NCBI GenBank assembly: GCA_039000515.1
Contig: JBCFYV010011164.1
Location: forward strand, 36,305,521 to 36,369,520
Direction of reading: 5' to 3'
From: Timema cristinae
Lineage: Eukaryota > Arthropoda > Insecta > Phasmatodea > Timematidae
DNA length: 64,000 nucleotides
Shown: positions 1 to 12,632 of the stretch, piece by piece
Numbering within the stretch: position 1 is the stretch's first letter
Layout: the number at the start of each line of letters is the position of its first letter
Notes under the pieces: generated by a model
What the model was told of the DNA's origin: nothing
What the model saw: the letters and a program-made list of their open reading frames with translations, nothing else
The model's database searches: none
Position numbers and translations under genes: made by a program

Positions 1-49
1 TAACAAAAATATTTTAGGCAAAGTTACTCCCAGTTTATGTCAGAGACCG

Positions 50-240
50 AGTATATAATAATTACTCTATTAAGGGAGGAATGAGGAAGGAAGCATTTTA
101 GAGATAATAAACCCGCATTTGCCTCCAAGCTGAGTGGGACAACATATAGGGACAATACAGCTTCAGTAGACCCGACTGGGATTCGAACCCTAATCTCCCC
201 GTCATCACAAGGCCCGTTTAACACAAGAGTGACGCCTTAA
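50..240 (-). mobile_element. SINE family B, degenerate copy
   Basis: Reading the minus strand, a tRNA-like head with a B-box remnant (rc of GGGATTCGAACCCTAATCTC at 178-197) is followed by AAATGCGGGTTTATTATCTC and a body resembling the family B copies at 14230 and 46695. No tail or duplicated flank is visible. Confidence 0.6.
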
Positions 241-1870
241 ACAATTTGTATACTAAAGCGGGTGAGACCGATAATTGCGTGATAACTTTGACAGTTTTTT
301 TAATCACGTCTGAAGATGATAAAAATAGTTATATATATTCTATGAAATTTTATTGTTTCTCGCTACAAAATTGTGGGCCAAAATAAAATCAAAACTCAAA
401 AATATTTGTATCTTATTGGATGTTTATGCAGGTTCAAAACTTGGTTAGTTTCCATTAAATTAGTTTCTTACACATCAAAACTTCTATACGAGTTTTGACC
501 GGAATGTCAGCTCTGACCACTTCACACTTTGCATTACTAGCACTACCCATAAGGATTAATAAAATGACATAAATATTTCATGTTTTAAGAAGTAGTTCAG
601 AAGATTAAAGGTGATAAAATGAGCACATGTGTCATTAAATAATTAATTTGATTTCTATTTTATAGGCGAATATCTACACATTCAATTTTTTTATGCACAA
701 TCGTGTAGCATTTGTGTGTTTTCCCATACTGAAAGCATTGGGCATCTTGACAGGGTAACTCACATTTCTAATTCAGGTGGCCGAAGAAAACTGAATTCAA
801 ATATTGTGTATTTTTCTCATCTACTAACAATAGCTAGAGTGGATGATTGGTTGTATTTTAAATTTGTTCTCCGTGGGATGTAAAGCTGTTAATAACCAAC
901 CAGATTTATAATTAATAGTGAATCACATAAAATTCGTTCCTTTAAGTTAAAGCTACAGTTGACACATTTATTTAAAAAAAAATTGTTGTACATAGTATTT
1001 AATAGAGCTTTTATTTGTTTTTACTTTTAGAACAACCATTATTTTATTTTTTTACCAGAAAATTCTTTATTTTTCCAAGTTTTCTAAAAGGAATTCTCAT
1101 TTTATCGGACACTTAATGAGAGTATATAGAAATGAAACCTTATTCTTTATAAAATTGATTAGTGAGGTAATGAAATTGGTGTTTAGAACAGAGTGATTTG
1201 ATTTTGATGTAGAAATATATGCAGTCACTCACAACCACTAGTTTTCAGGAAGAAAAGCGGTATAGAAGGGAAAGGGTGTGGAAGGAGAAAAATAAGAGTT
1301 ATTCAGTTAGCTTTTTTTACTACACTAAAGCTCACTATATAAATATTTCAATTAAATGTTACTAACATTTCAGTATTTTTAAGTTGTTCCCGAATTTCTC
1401 TCTTTTCCTGGCTTTACAGGAGTGTGTAAGTAATAACTTGCTTCGTACTTTTATAAATTTCTTGTATACTTTTGTTTATCCATTGTTTACTCTTATTTTA
1501 GCACGGCGTCTTACTACTGCCTTTTCAGGCTATACGCTTATTTCTGTTGAAACAGTTGATAGCTTTCATATTCGCGTAATCCAAGATTTTATAAAGACAT
1601 ATTCCCTGGCCTAAACTTCAAATTTAGAACCCCACTATAGTATTTGTCAACTATTTTGAATTAAGCCAATACATGTTTTAAGATGACATTCTGATGGAGC
1701 GATTGTGTAAAGATAGAAAAATGACACACGAACGGGGATTTGAGCCCTGGTCATTCAGTTCTACTCGCCAACTGTTGTATTTATTGGATTATCAGGGATC
1801 TCTTTGTCACTTCCATCACCCACCTAAACCTCTAAGCTTACTAGTGTGGATAAATACCAACAATAATTAT
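240..1870. other. No recognisable feature
   Basis: AT-rich sequence without coding, splice-linked or repeat signals that I can support. Short open frames at 1384-1614 and 1694-1903 match nothing I know. Confidence 0.5.
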
Positions 1871-1885
1871 TGTTACAAGGTAACT

Positions 1886-2162
1886 GGTGACCTGGTGGTC
1901 TAGGGGTAAGGTGTCAGACTTCTATGCTGGCGGCCGGGGTTCAATCCTCGGTCCCGGCACAGATTTATCTGATTTCCAAACCCTTCCTTCACCTCTGACA
2001 AGACATCTTGTGAATGTGGGGAATGCCAGGCCTCCACCGTGGTTCGGATTCCACGTTAAACTGTAGGTCCTCCATTTCATCTCACAATCACCCTACCATT
2101 ACACATTAGCGTAAGTGCGTATAACCCGAATGGGTAGTAAGACGCGGTGCTAATAAAAATAA
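1886..2162 (+). mobile_element. SINE family A, full length with 12-bp target duplication
   Basis: The tRNA-derived head has A-box-like TGGTCTAGGGGTAAGG and B box GGTTCAATCCT. The body includes CACCTCTGACAAGACATCTT, and the tail is GGGTAGTAAGACGCGGTG followed by AAT-type repeats. It is flanked by TACAAGGTAACT at 1874-1885 and 2163-2174. The head is not a functional tRNA: its stems do not pair into a cloverleaf. Confidence 0.92.
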
Positions 2163-2174
2163 TACAAGGTAACT

Positions 2175-3780
2175 CTTATTCAATGGATAATCGTATATTT
2201 CCTTTGTGTAATTTATTTTGATTGCTTTAGCATTTAAATAATATTACCAGTTTATAGTAATTGTTGCTTTTAATCGTGTGTCGGGAGTAATATTTAAGCA
2301 ATAACATTTAAAAAAATATTTGTGTTATTATTATTTATCCAATAAAATGTTGTTTTAAAATAAATCACCATTTAACTATTATTTCATGTTTTTAATGTAA
2401 TAATGTATAGATACAAATACAATTGTATTAATTATTCAATTAATTTTGTAATTTAATGTTTATTCTCAGTTCTGGCATGGTACAGTTTCTACTTTACGGG
2501 AGACTTTAGTTTATCACTTTAATATATTATTGTTCCTATTGTATTGTGTACAGCTACTTGTCTGATATATTCCCATTTAACTGCATTAATAGGGTAGGGA
2601 AAAGTAAAGTAAATTTTAGAAAAATGTAAAACATTTGTGTGAAGATAGAGTGGACAACCTTATAAAACACTCTTTGTGGGCATACACCCAGTCGGTATTT
2701 GAAGCCCAACCTTCCCATCACTGGCAAACCAGACTATACCCCAATTTTATTACGAATGGACATATTATGTGAGAGCCTGAAAACTTCAAATTTGTGTATG
2801 CTATGGCCAGGATGAATTTCAATGAAAGTCAAGCCAGTTGACAAACGCAATGCCTTCTATTTGGGACAATCTTAGGTTATTGCCCCTAACAGCCCTAGTC
2901 AATGCTTTGTACAAGTTTTGGACTCTGACCCTTTCAATACGAAGGTGATTGCTACCTGAGATAAAGGTTGCAGAGGATTAGAGCTTTGTTTGCCAACTCA
3001 GGCCCACTCTTTGGAAGGGTGAGGGGTAGAGGTGGGCTCTAAAGTGCTGATAGCTCTGGCAACACTGTATATTTGACTGAGCAACCGAGACAAAGTAAAA
3101 CTAATTGCTTTCTTCTGCTACCGTTAATTGGGGGCTGGCGCTGACGCGACTCTTCACTTCCAACGACCATTGACCGGACGGACCCTTAAGTTAAAAATTT
3201 AGAACAATTTTACAGCTAATAAAACCTGTTGTAGAGGATAAAAATACAATAATACTAAACTTAAACAATTTGGTTTGGTTATAGTAAGACTTAAAAGATT
3301 ATAATTTGAATAAAATGTTAAATTCATAATCTTCATATGCATCAAAATTGACTATGTTGACTTATACAAATCTTTCCTTAGCTTTGAAATAGTCCCTTGC
3401 TCCTTGGGTTAAGCTAATAAATAGAGTCTAGCACAATGTCGTCTCCTAAAGTACATTGAGTCTATGAGATATTTTTTTATCAATATCCTAGCGAACAAGT
3501 TTCTTTGAAGTCTCATCGAATGCTTCAAATTTACACTTTATAATGATCACTAAAAGGGAGATGCGTGATTCTTTGCTTTCTTCACGTCATTATTGGTTTT
3601 CATAGTCATGTAAGAGAGTGTATTATTAAATTATTTGCTGAGTTTCAACTTTCAAAACTCAACTTTTATAGGCCTAGAATAAAAAATTGTTGATTATAGC
3701 ATATACTTTTATCTCAGTATTATAATTATATTTATATAATAAACATCCAAACAGAAATTGAATGACACAAAATCTTATAA
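2175..3780. other. No gene; possible degenerate repeats
   Basis: 2690-2750 has a tRNA-SINE-like stretch on the minus strand (AGTCGGTATTTGAAGCCCAA). 3000-3190 is less AT-rich than its surroundings but codes for nothing recognisable. Confidence 0.4.
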
Positions 3781-3783
3781 TAA

Positions 3784-3787
<4 letters not shown>

Positions 3788-3818
<31 letters not shown>
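3788..3818. repeat. (TA)n microsatellite
   Basis: About 30 bases of alternating TA. A second run of about 18 bases lies at 4123-4140. Confidence 0.95.
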
Positions 3819-3824
<6 letters not shown>

Positions 3825-3899
3825 TAAGTAGCCTACATTCAAAATCAAGGTTATTAACTATTTAATATACACAGTAGGGATTGGAAGTTTAATTTAGAT

Positions 3900-4090
3900 G
3901 AAATGTTTCACCATTCACTTGTATACGAGATAATAAACCCACCGTGATAAATCATATGTCGGGACACTAGTCCCTCAATGCACTGGGATTCAAACCTCAA
4001 CCTCACCATCACCGAAAAGCCTTTATTTTGTAATATTGTAAGACTAGCTCCTTAGTCCACATGATTACAGGCACGAGCCTTACCGCCCTC
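3900..4090 (-). mobile_element. SINE family B-like, degenerate
   Basis: The minus strand shows a B-box remnant (rc of GGGATTCAAACCTCAACCTC) and the GAGATAATAAACCCAC body signature seen in the copy at 50-240. Confidence 0.45.
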
Positions 4091-4150
4091 GAAAACGATG
4101 CAAGATTGGTATTATGTGTAAAATATATATATATATATATTTTTTTTTTT

Positions 4151-4190
4151 CATTATAATACATCTATATGTATATAGATGTATTATAATG
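4151..4190. repeat. 40-bp near-perfect palindrome
   Basis: Arms 4151-4168 (CATTATAATACATCTATA) and 4173-4190 are exact reverse complements around a 4-base loop. It sits just after a (TA)n run and a T tract, so it could extrude as a cruciform or hairpin. Confidence 0.9.
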
Positions 4191-4440
4191 TATCAGACAT
4201 ACAAAGTTAGAGAAAGTAATGTGTTATTAATATTTATCTTCAGATTTAAACAGATGTTTACGATTTTGATATTCTTTTCCTTTTTCCCCGAACCCCAAAT
4301 AGTTATTTAACCAATGGAACCACAGGGGTATTGGAACTTCTAATTTTACCCTCACCGGGAGTTAAACCAGGCATCCTTATACCAATAGAAAGGACATGGC
4401 CAGCCGTTCATTTCAGAGGGGGTTTGATGGGCACACACAC

Positions 4441-4683
4441 CCCAATTGCCGGAGGCTAGAAAATATTTTAAATGATAAACAGATCTAGAAGCTAACCGAA
4501 GTGTTTTTTTTATGGTGGTAACATAACCCCCTAATTGCCGAAGGCTAGAAAAAATTAAAATATTAAACACCTCTAGAAACTCTCTGGAGTGTTTTTATGG
4601 TAGCATTGCCCAGCTGCCGTAAGCTAGGAACTTATAAAAACACTCTAAGCATCTAAGTGTTTTTTTATGGTAGCACAGCCCCC
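4441..4683. repeat. Minisatellite, three diverged units of about 75-90 bp
   Basis: Each unit carries a variant of AATTGCCGGAGGCTAG, then ATTAAACACCTCTAGAA, then GAGTGTTTTTATGGTAGCA. Units start near 4441, 4530 and 4608. Flanks do not match a known element. Confidence 0.75.
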
Positions 4684-5039
4684 TAATTTGTATTTGTACC
4701 TTAATTTTTATATTGTTTGAACCATAAATAAAGCCATTGCTATTTTGTTCATAAAATTTCGGGGGGGGAGGGTAGGGTTTAACCCCCAAACCCCTCTCGC
4801 GACTACGGCCTTGAACAATAGCAATAAGTAAGCACACTGCCGAATATGCCAAGAAGCTGGACCCTTCCTTCAAGAGAACCAGCTAATAATTTTATACATG
4901 GAGGTGTTTAGTGTGCACTTCCTAAACGCTAATGTGTTACGGATGAGGTAGGTTGATTCCAAAGGTTGATCCCAAAGGTTGATTCTACACATAGAAAGTA
5001 TACTTTACCCGCATTTGTGTAGCGATAGATTAAGAATTA

Positions 5040-5160
5040 TTTTATGGAAAACCTCTCAATACAACCAATTGGGATTTGAATATTGATCTCTCCGTCATCG
5101 GTAGTTGGGTCAGTTCCGAGAGTGATGCCTTCTATCATTCGACCACCGAAGAGGCTACTT
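5040..5160 (-). mobile_element. SINE family B fragment
   Basis: On the minus strand, a head ending in a B-box remnant (rc of GGGATTTGAATATTGATCTC) and TTGGTCG-type A-box remains resemble family B. Body and tail are lost. Confidence 0.45.
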
Positions 5161-5169
5161 ATAATCCTT

Positions 5170-7670
5170 AACCTTGTATATAATATAAGTTAGTACTTAA
5201 GATTTACTAATTGGAAAGTCATATTATGAGCCCGTCAAATATTGAATATAATCGTCAGCACCATCAGGAATCGAACGAGGTTTCCCTAAAATTGTGTTCG
5301 GTCACTTATCTACGACAATTTACCCAATGATACGTCTATGCTTATTTCCAATGACAAAGGGAGAGCAGAGCGAGAGGTTTAGTTACCATGGTATTCGGTC
5401 CTCTCTCTGTCTCTAACATATTGGAATGGAGGAGTTTATGAACTCAAGCAGGACTAGGAGGGAGGGAGTAATTCGAACTGATCCATTCCTTCCTTCCACA
5501 GTGAAGACTTATACCAGGAATAAAGAAAAGGAATTTACAGCATCTTTGGTGATCAAATTTACAAATTATAACTCAGAGGAAGTTAAAAAGCATAAAGAAA
5601 AAGAGGAGCCCAAAAGAGCCTATGAGCTTGGTTCAATCAAATTATTGACTCCGCAAGGAAAATAATGGGTTGATTTTAATAACAGACCAAGAATAGATGT
5701 ACCCGAATAAGTGGGCACGGCACGTGGACTAAATGTCGTGATCGTCTACTTTTAACTTTTCCTTGCCTGGAACTATGAAAAAATAACTCGATAAACAAAC
5801 TCTAAATAATTACTTTTTTAATTGGGTGTATTTTATCAAAACTTTTCGAACACAATGATTATATCAACACACGACTTACAATAATACTAATACTATGAAA
5901 ATCCCAACATTCAATTCCCCATTCGGCAATTTACCAATAATTAATCTTCGACCATACCCGGAATGAAACTCGAGACACCTAACTCAGTTGGCTCACGCGC
6001 TACCGACAGTCGTGGTAAGATGTTGAACTCATACCAGTGGATTCGGCCAGGGTTCATCTGGTAACTAACGGCGACAAAGTGTAATGAGAGTAATGTGGGG
6101 AGCTGGTTTATTCACCCGAAAGTATATTATGGTTGCACATAAAAAATATTTTTAAATATACTTAACATTGCCTCAACAATTGCGGGGGAAAAACACCAAC
6201 CTATGTTTCTATATGAATGTAAAATTGACTAAACGTTATACGTGTATCCAATGTTAACAAATTTTGTGTGAACTTGATGAACTGACATAACACTTTGTTG
6301 TGCCTCACTGTTCAGTCGGCCCTTGTATATTTCCTCCGCACTTGCACCGGATAGACAGACAGACAGACAAAAGGCATGCTCTGATGCTTCCTGAAGGGGC
6401 CTTTATTTCACTCACGTTTTCCCTAACCAATGGGAAGCTCAGTTGTCAACGTTAACAATGCAGTAAGTGGTCTTCAGTACCAGAGGCAGTGTGTAAAAAC
6501 AATTTCCAACCTCGAAACGCCTCCACACATAAAGGGGAGGTGCTAATGACCCATATATTTTTTCAGAAATAAATTTAAATTATCCTTATAATTTCCTTAT
6601 CATAATATATCCATATAGAATCAAATGAAAAGACATTTCTAGCATGACAATTTTTTCATGTTTTACTTTAAATATTTCAAGAGGTTTAATAATATGTTCT
6701 AATTTTTTTAAATCTCATATAAAAGATATTCATTTCAGACTTCTAAATAATGTTAATGAATCTTAATATGTACATCCACACATAATACCGTTGCACCTAC
6801 TCTTAGCAACTTTCCTCATCCCTAAGACATTATCTTTATTATTTAAATAGGTAAATGAGCTGATAGTTAAAAATAAAAACTAGGCTTTAGATGTAACACT
6901 AGCGACCCTTGTGTAAATATAATATAGTACTGCTGATATTAGCACCAATGAATTCCCTGACTGATAACATTTGGAAATCTGAGCTAATGTCCTCTTGGAA
7001 AGTCAAAACAGAGTTATTTTATAATTAATATAATATGGTAGGGATGAGTTAGGGAATAATATCTAAGAAAGTGTTCACATATTCGCCCAATTAGTTTTAT
7101 ATGACTTGTGAACACCATTTTCAGTTCGATACACTAAAATCCATTCCACAACCTACTCATTGTCAGGCCCCGGGCTTATGTGGGTGGCTCCCAGGACATA
7201 AATATCTCAGACGCCTCGCCCCCTCTACCCTTGTAATTTTATAAGCTTGTCTAACTATTAATATTATGTAAACTATGTTTTATAATTTTAAAATGCACAC
7301 TGATTAGCTAACCTTTCAGTTATTTTGATTATTTATGTATTACTACACGCTATATTTAGGGCCATAGTAAATAAAAACAACATATTTTATTTGTTTGTTT
7401 TATAAGTCTTATTTATTTTTTAACATCTCTATGTACATTTACATAAACACATACACACAATAGAAAAAACTGCAAATACCAGCCCCGCAGGGCTCTCGTA
7501 CGGTGAGCGCTACAGACGTTGTGAGCACTTAGAAGTAGTCGATGAGGTTGGAATTGTTCAATTTCTACACTTTTCTTAATAGTTCAACTTCACCGTTATG
7601 TTTTTGAGCAGCATGCTTTTTGAACTTGGTACCACTTAATTCCTACTCATATTTAAAGACTAAAACTAGG
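5170..7670. other. No recognisable gene
   Basis: AT-rich, with a short (GACA)n run at 6354-6368 and a tRNA-like B-box remnant near 5270. The open frame at 5426-5665 (79 codons, Lys/Glu-rich) has no recognisable family and no splice context. Confidence 0.45.
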
Positions 7671-8020
7671 AGACGATCAGTGGCGGATTTAAAAATTTTG
7701 CGCCCCTATGCATGATTATAATATGCACCCCACAGCACAATAATATAATATGCGCCCCACCACCCCCTAAAATAGTTTGTTTTTGGTAAGGGCTTTAGGA
7801 AATTCCTTGTGTTGGGGGTGGGGGAGAGGTTAGTATTCGAGAAAAGATTCATACGAAAGATAATCAGGCGTTTTTAACTATTGTCAAGAGCTTTAGGAAG
7901 TTTCGAAGGAAGAAATGTTGAGGAGGATAGGGGGTGCGGAAGTTAGTATTCGAGAAAAGATTTCTATGAAAGATAATCAGGCATGTACTGTACATGCCCT
8001 ACAGTAGCTTGGGTTAACAT

Positions 8021-8851
8021 TAGAGATGGGCGAAACCGTGATTTTACGATATCAGTGAATACAGTGACTGTGATTTTCAAATATCGGTGATTTCTACCAG
8101 TGATTTTTCACTGTGACCTGTGTTCACATTGTTTTGATGGACCGATATTTTTTCACTTTCCAACCACGGTGAAGTATTTAGTAGTATTTAGCTACTGTCC
8201 GAGTATCGAGTATCGAGTATGGAGTATGGAGTATTTATGAGTATTGAGTATTGGATATTTAGTATTTACTCGAATAGTCCCATGAGTATCGGTTGGAAAG
8301 AAAACTAATTACTCGGGTGTTTGGCGGCTTTCAATGGAATTCGATACTTAAAGGCCTAACATAAGCTCTTCCTGTAGGCACTGACATTGACAATCGGCAT
8401 ACAGCTACCTAATCTTTCAAGGTTTCATCTGGGTTTCATGTTGCCTGACTAATGTACAGTCAATACAAAAGTATGCATTTTAAGATGTTTCATACAGTTG
8501 ATAAGAAAAGAAAGCATAACATACTGTTTTTGAAAAATGAGCTCTACGAAATCAAGTGTTTTAAATAGAAATAGTACGTAAAACATGCCAGTCAATAAGG
8601 TCGATTCTCAATTATCTGGTAGAAAATAAAAGAATAACAAGGGCCGCGAAGCGAGTATTTACTCGAGTGTCTTGAAGAAGCAATAATAGCTCCGTGGCTC
8701 GAATAACTGTTTCAATCTGATGCGAGTATGGAGTATTTCCAATCACTGATATCTCAATCACCGATACTTTTGAGATCGAGTAACTGGGAGTATCGGTGAT
8801 CAAATGGTATCGGTGAAAAAATCACAGTCAGTGATATATCGCCCATCTCTA
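8021..8851. mobile_element. Non-autonomous hAT element, 831 bp, TAGAGATGGGCGA ends, 8-bp duplication
   Basis: The left end TAGAGATGGGCGA and right end TCGCCCATCTCTA are inverted repeats, flanked by GTTAACAT at 8013-8020 and 8852-8859. The interior has long imperfect inverted repeats rich in GATATCAGTGA and ATCGGTGA, and a GAGTAT tandem run at 8201-8234. No transposase is present. Confidence 0.93.
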
Positions 8852-9366
8852 GTTAACATTATGAAGAAGGGGACTGACGTCAGTTACAAAGCGAGTCACT
8901 TAAAACATACATAGAATCACTGAAAAGAGGTTATTTAAGAAACACTTGAGAGCGAGCGTGGGAATGAAACGTCAACATTGAGGATGAAACCAGGGGTGTC
9001 ACGCTGGGGGGATGGGGTGTTGGGTGGTGTCACCCCCCAATGTTGGTTTAAAGCTTGAAAGCTGAGAATTTTGTGAGATTTGAGACCTGGAGTTGGGGAA
9101 ATTCTAGGCTTATTCTGTAATCCATTAGGCCTACTTTATATTATGTAAGTCTTTAACCATGGACTTGTATAGAAGAATTTAAAATTTCCCAAATATTGAT
9201 CCCTACTCTACAAACTATCCCAACTTTAAAAATCATCATACATTGAAGGGAGATTCCTTCTGTAGTAGAGTGTAGAAATCTTAGTTAATCAAGTAGTTAA
9301 GAAGCGCCGTTGTCAATAGACAGAAAGTATATGCCAAATGCGGTATGGAAACGAATCGCAAGCTTA

Positions 9367-9992
9367 GTACGCACTTGGAAACATTGTTGGTAAACTGTTG
9401 CCCAATTTTCCCCCAACTTTTGTCCAAATGTTACCCAGCTGTTGGCCAACATGGGAAACAAATTGTTGGCAAACATTAAAGAAACACTGTTTCGCGTCTA
9501 GACTACAATGACGAAACATTTGTTTCCCGTACAGAGTTCAGTTGAGTGAAAGATGTATGTTGAAGATGCTGCTATGGCTTGTGCTTAGTATGTAGCTATG
9601 TTCAAGAAGACAGAGAAGAATAAAACGGGTGTGGGCCTGTAAAGTGCTTCAACATGGCTCGTACTATGCAAGTAATCTTCTGATAGAACTGAAGTTCGAG
9701 GACGGCAGTTGCTTTAGGAACTTCGCTCACATGTCTCCTACAGATTTTGAAGTTATTTTACAAATGGATGGTCCTGGGATAGTGAAATCAAACACACACA
9801 ATTTAGATCAGCAATCTCACCTACTAGCCCACGTTGCTTGTCGGAAATGTTAGACAACATTGTTGAATAACCCATACAAAATGGATCAGGGGAAACACAA
9901 AGGCAACTAGAACAAATGTTGCCCAACTGTTTCTAAAACAAGAGCAACATGTTGGCAAACATTCTTTCCGGGGAAAAGTTTCCTAGTGCGTC
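9367..9992 (+). mobile_element. PIF/Harbinger-derived element, 626 bp, with nuclease fragment
   Basis: Ends GTACGCACTTGGAAAC and (rc) GACGCACTAGGAAAC form terminal inverted repeats, flanked by TTA on both sides (9364-9366, 9993-9995), the Harbinger target. The open frame at 9629-9853 contains ELKFEDGSCFRNFAHMSPTD, which resembles the N-terminal part of the Harbinger nuclease (consensus around FRNFLRMSPEDFE). The catalytic region is missing. The ends contain many short TTGTTGG-type repeats. Confidence 0.78.
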
Positions 9993-10962
9993 TTAAGCTT
10001 AAGGGAACGTGAACTGCCCAGTAGAAAAATTTCACACATCCACCAATGCTTGAAGTGGCAGCTTTGTCAGTCAATGTTTTGTTTATTGTTTATTGTTTTT
10101 AGTTGTGACTTATGTGGCTGCTAGACTGTCACAGTTTTATTTCTCAAATTATCATGTGTTGGACAGCCAATGCCTCAATTAGGGCTTTATTAAATTTGTA
10201 AGGTATAAAATATGCAGTGAGTGTTATGTAATATTTTATTGTTTTCTTATCGAAAGCTCTGACTGATAAAATGAGGACATTCATGTTAGTGTTAGTGTTT
10301 GACTTCTGAAATATAAACTATTTTTTCTAACAAGTATCCATACTAGTTTGAATTGAGCTGATGTATCTTATTTGATTATTTATTAAAATAGGGTTTCATG
10401 AAACCAATTTAAATAGGCTCAAAGCAACTATGAATGAAGAGGAGTAACTTAGGGCTTTGTTACATTGTTACAACTCTTATAATTTTTCATTTGATTAAGT
10501 AGACTACATTAAACAAAATATAAGTTTCTTTATTTATCCTTTAACATATTTTTCAAATTTGGGGTACATTTTTAAATTCGTCATTTACTGTTCAATTTGC
10601 ATGAAATTTCGTATAACCATGTTGTTTAGAGTGCTGATTTCGAATTTGTCATCAGTTATTTCATAAAATGTCAGGGAATCCCGTTCACCCTCACGAGCTA
10701 AATTAAAATATGTTTTGAATAGTTTATTCACGTACCAGTATTAACATTTTAGGGCATTTTAGGGTTATGAAGCAGGACATTGGTAGACAGGTATCAAAAT
10801 ACTGTAGAAATATCGATAAATTCAATTTTTTTAATTGCTTATTTTACAGCTGAAAATGTTTTAAACAAACATGGCCCAATTGCTAAGTTTGTAAAGTAAC
10901 GAGTGAGCTTTACATCTCAGAAAGCTTGGTTAAATATTGCTTCCAAGTGTGTTATAATAAAG

Positions 10963-11579
10963 CAGCGGTTTCCAACCTGGGGGTCGCAGCGTGTTTTGGG
11001 TGGGGTTTTAGCTTTATATTTTCTTTCTCAAGGATTTTAATGATTATAGGAAGATGCGAAATTCTAATAGAAATGCAAATTGTTTAAGTGCTAAATTGCT
11101 TAGGTTCCTTTTGGCTAATCCATTCTGATAGCTTCTTGCTGACTTGGTTTACTGTGGCAGCCTTGTAATGCTGCTAGCATAAAATAAAATCTCCCCCCCC
11201 TCCCTCACTCCCCGGATTGTTGATGCTCTTTTACCACATATTATAATCAATTTATAATAATTAAAACAAGCATTAGTGGACATGCGGGTTTAATGTCACC
11301 CTCTTTTGGTTTGGTTTGTTAGTGAAGGTGAAGTAAGGATTTTAATTTTGGCCAGGGGTAGTTTATCCTAATATTCCTACATGCAAATAAGGGTACATGC
11401 CCTCTAAACTTTACCTATCCCACTGGTGTAGTTAAATATAGATAGCCGGGCTGGTAGTAAGACACAGTGAAACAAAAACTTTTAAAACTAGGATTTGAAC
11501 ACTTTTAAGTTATCAAAGGGTCGGGATGGTGGCAGATAGAAAAGTTGTGTTCATAACTACAAAATGTTGGAAACCGCTG
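10963..11579. mobile_element. Non-autonomous hAT element, 617 bp, CAGCGGTTTCCAAC ends
   Basis: Left CAGCGGTTTCCAACCTGGGG and right GTTGGAAACCGCTG are inverted repeats, flanked by the perfect octamer TAATAAAG (10955-10962 and 11580-11587). It contains a degenerate family B SINE on the + strand at about 11340-11480. Confidence 0.93.
11340..11480 (+). mobile_element. SINE family B fragment inside the hAT element
   Basis: Contains AATAAGGGTACATGCCC, CCCACTGGTGTAGTTA and the tail GCTGGTAGTAAGACACAGTG, diverged versions of the family B body and shared tail. The head is unrecognisable. Confidence 0.55.
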
Positions 11580-11891
11580 TAATAAAGAAAATTAAATTTT
11601 TTAATCTAAAATACACGATATTAACGATATAGCTGCAAATTTGAATACATATATCTAGCTCAAATCCAGGTAAACTGAAATAAATAATAATTCAAGTTAT
11701 TTTCTTATGCACTGAAAAATCCTGTGCCCCCCCCTCCCCCTCCTCCCTGTTCTCAACATTGCCCATTACTCTTGCACTTTCCTTTACCACTTGGGATTTA
11801 ATTTCGAAATGTTCAGAGTTGGGGAAAACACTGGTTCATCCCCACCCCCCCACCCCGCTAAGATATTTCGTACAACGCCCCTGGGTGAAAC

Positions 11892-12619
11892 ACCAAGGCA
11901 AGAAGAAGAGAATTAAAGTAACCAGGGGTTAGTTTGCAAATCATTACACTTGAATGCATGGATTCAAGAAATCGACTGTGATTTATGCATTTCGAATTTT
12001 TACAAGAAGAATAACCGCAACAAAAATAATATTGTAATTTTGTCATTTTTCAATTCTTGTGTAAATTAATTAAATATTTTTCCTCTTAAAAATATGGTCC
12101 TCTCCTGCGCCTCCTAAAGTCTTACGCCCTAGGCGTTTGCCCAGTCTGCCCAGCTATAAACCGGGGTCCGCTCATTGTAGGTGATTTTGTGCTGTGTATT
12201 ATATTTAAAGTTATCCCAATATAGTAATAATGATATTTATAATAATTATAAACAGAATAGTAGACAATTATTGACAGAAACCAAAGTTAATATTAATTGC
12301 CATAAATTTTGTGTACACGATAAGTTTCGAATGGAAAAATTGTCCCTATCTCAAGTTGATGAGATCTGGCAACTGCACGTTTTATTAGACCTATATTGCA
12401 AATTGATAACCATTAATTGACAACCATTTTGTAACCTATAATATTCCTTTTTATTATGTCTAAGGACTTGAACTTCCAAAAATAAGCATTTTCTGGGATT
12501 GAATTTAAACCAAAATAAATTTTGTTTGTGACATTTAAAAAATAATAATTAAGTTCTTAATATTGATAATTGAATATTGTTTCCAAATTTTAAATTGTTT
12601 TAAAAATAAGCATTTATTT
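11892..12619. other. No gene; possible end of a transposon near 12175
   Basis: GGTCCGCTCATTG at 12165-12177, read on the minus strand, resembles a CAGTGGCGGA-type hAT end. A matching CAGTGGCGGATTTAAAAATT lies at 7679, but no duplicated octamer joins them. The rest is AT-rich and featureless. Confidence 0.35.
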
Positions 12620-12632
12620 TTATTGCCTAAGA

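Larger units (their letters stand above)
8991..11883. mobile_element. Probable hAT element, 2.9 kb, CAGGGG ends, carrying nested insertions
   Basis: The left end CAGGGGTGTCACGC and the right end (reverse complement CAGGGGCGTTGTACG) are similar, with G-rich sequence inside each. The flanking octamers GATGAAAC (8983-8990) and GGTGAAAC (11884-11891) match at seven of eight positions. No hAT transposase is seen. A Harbinger remnant and a smaller hAT lie inside. Confidence 0.5.

Noticed and set aside
1886..1965. tRNA gene
   Set aside because: The A- and B-box-like segments belong to a SINE head repeated at 12633, 15884, 21709 and 46108; acceptor and anticodon stems do not pair.
7679..12177. 4.5-kb hAT joining CAGTGGCGGA at 7679 to its inverse at 12168
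   Set aside because: End motifs look alike, but the flanking octamers GAGACGAT and TAGGTGAT do not match well enough.
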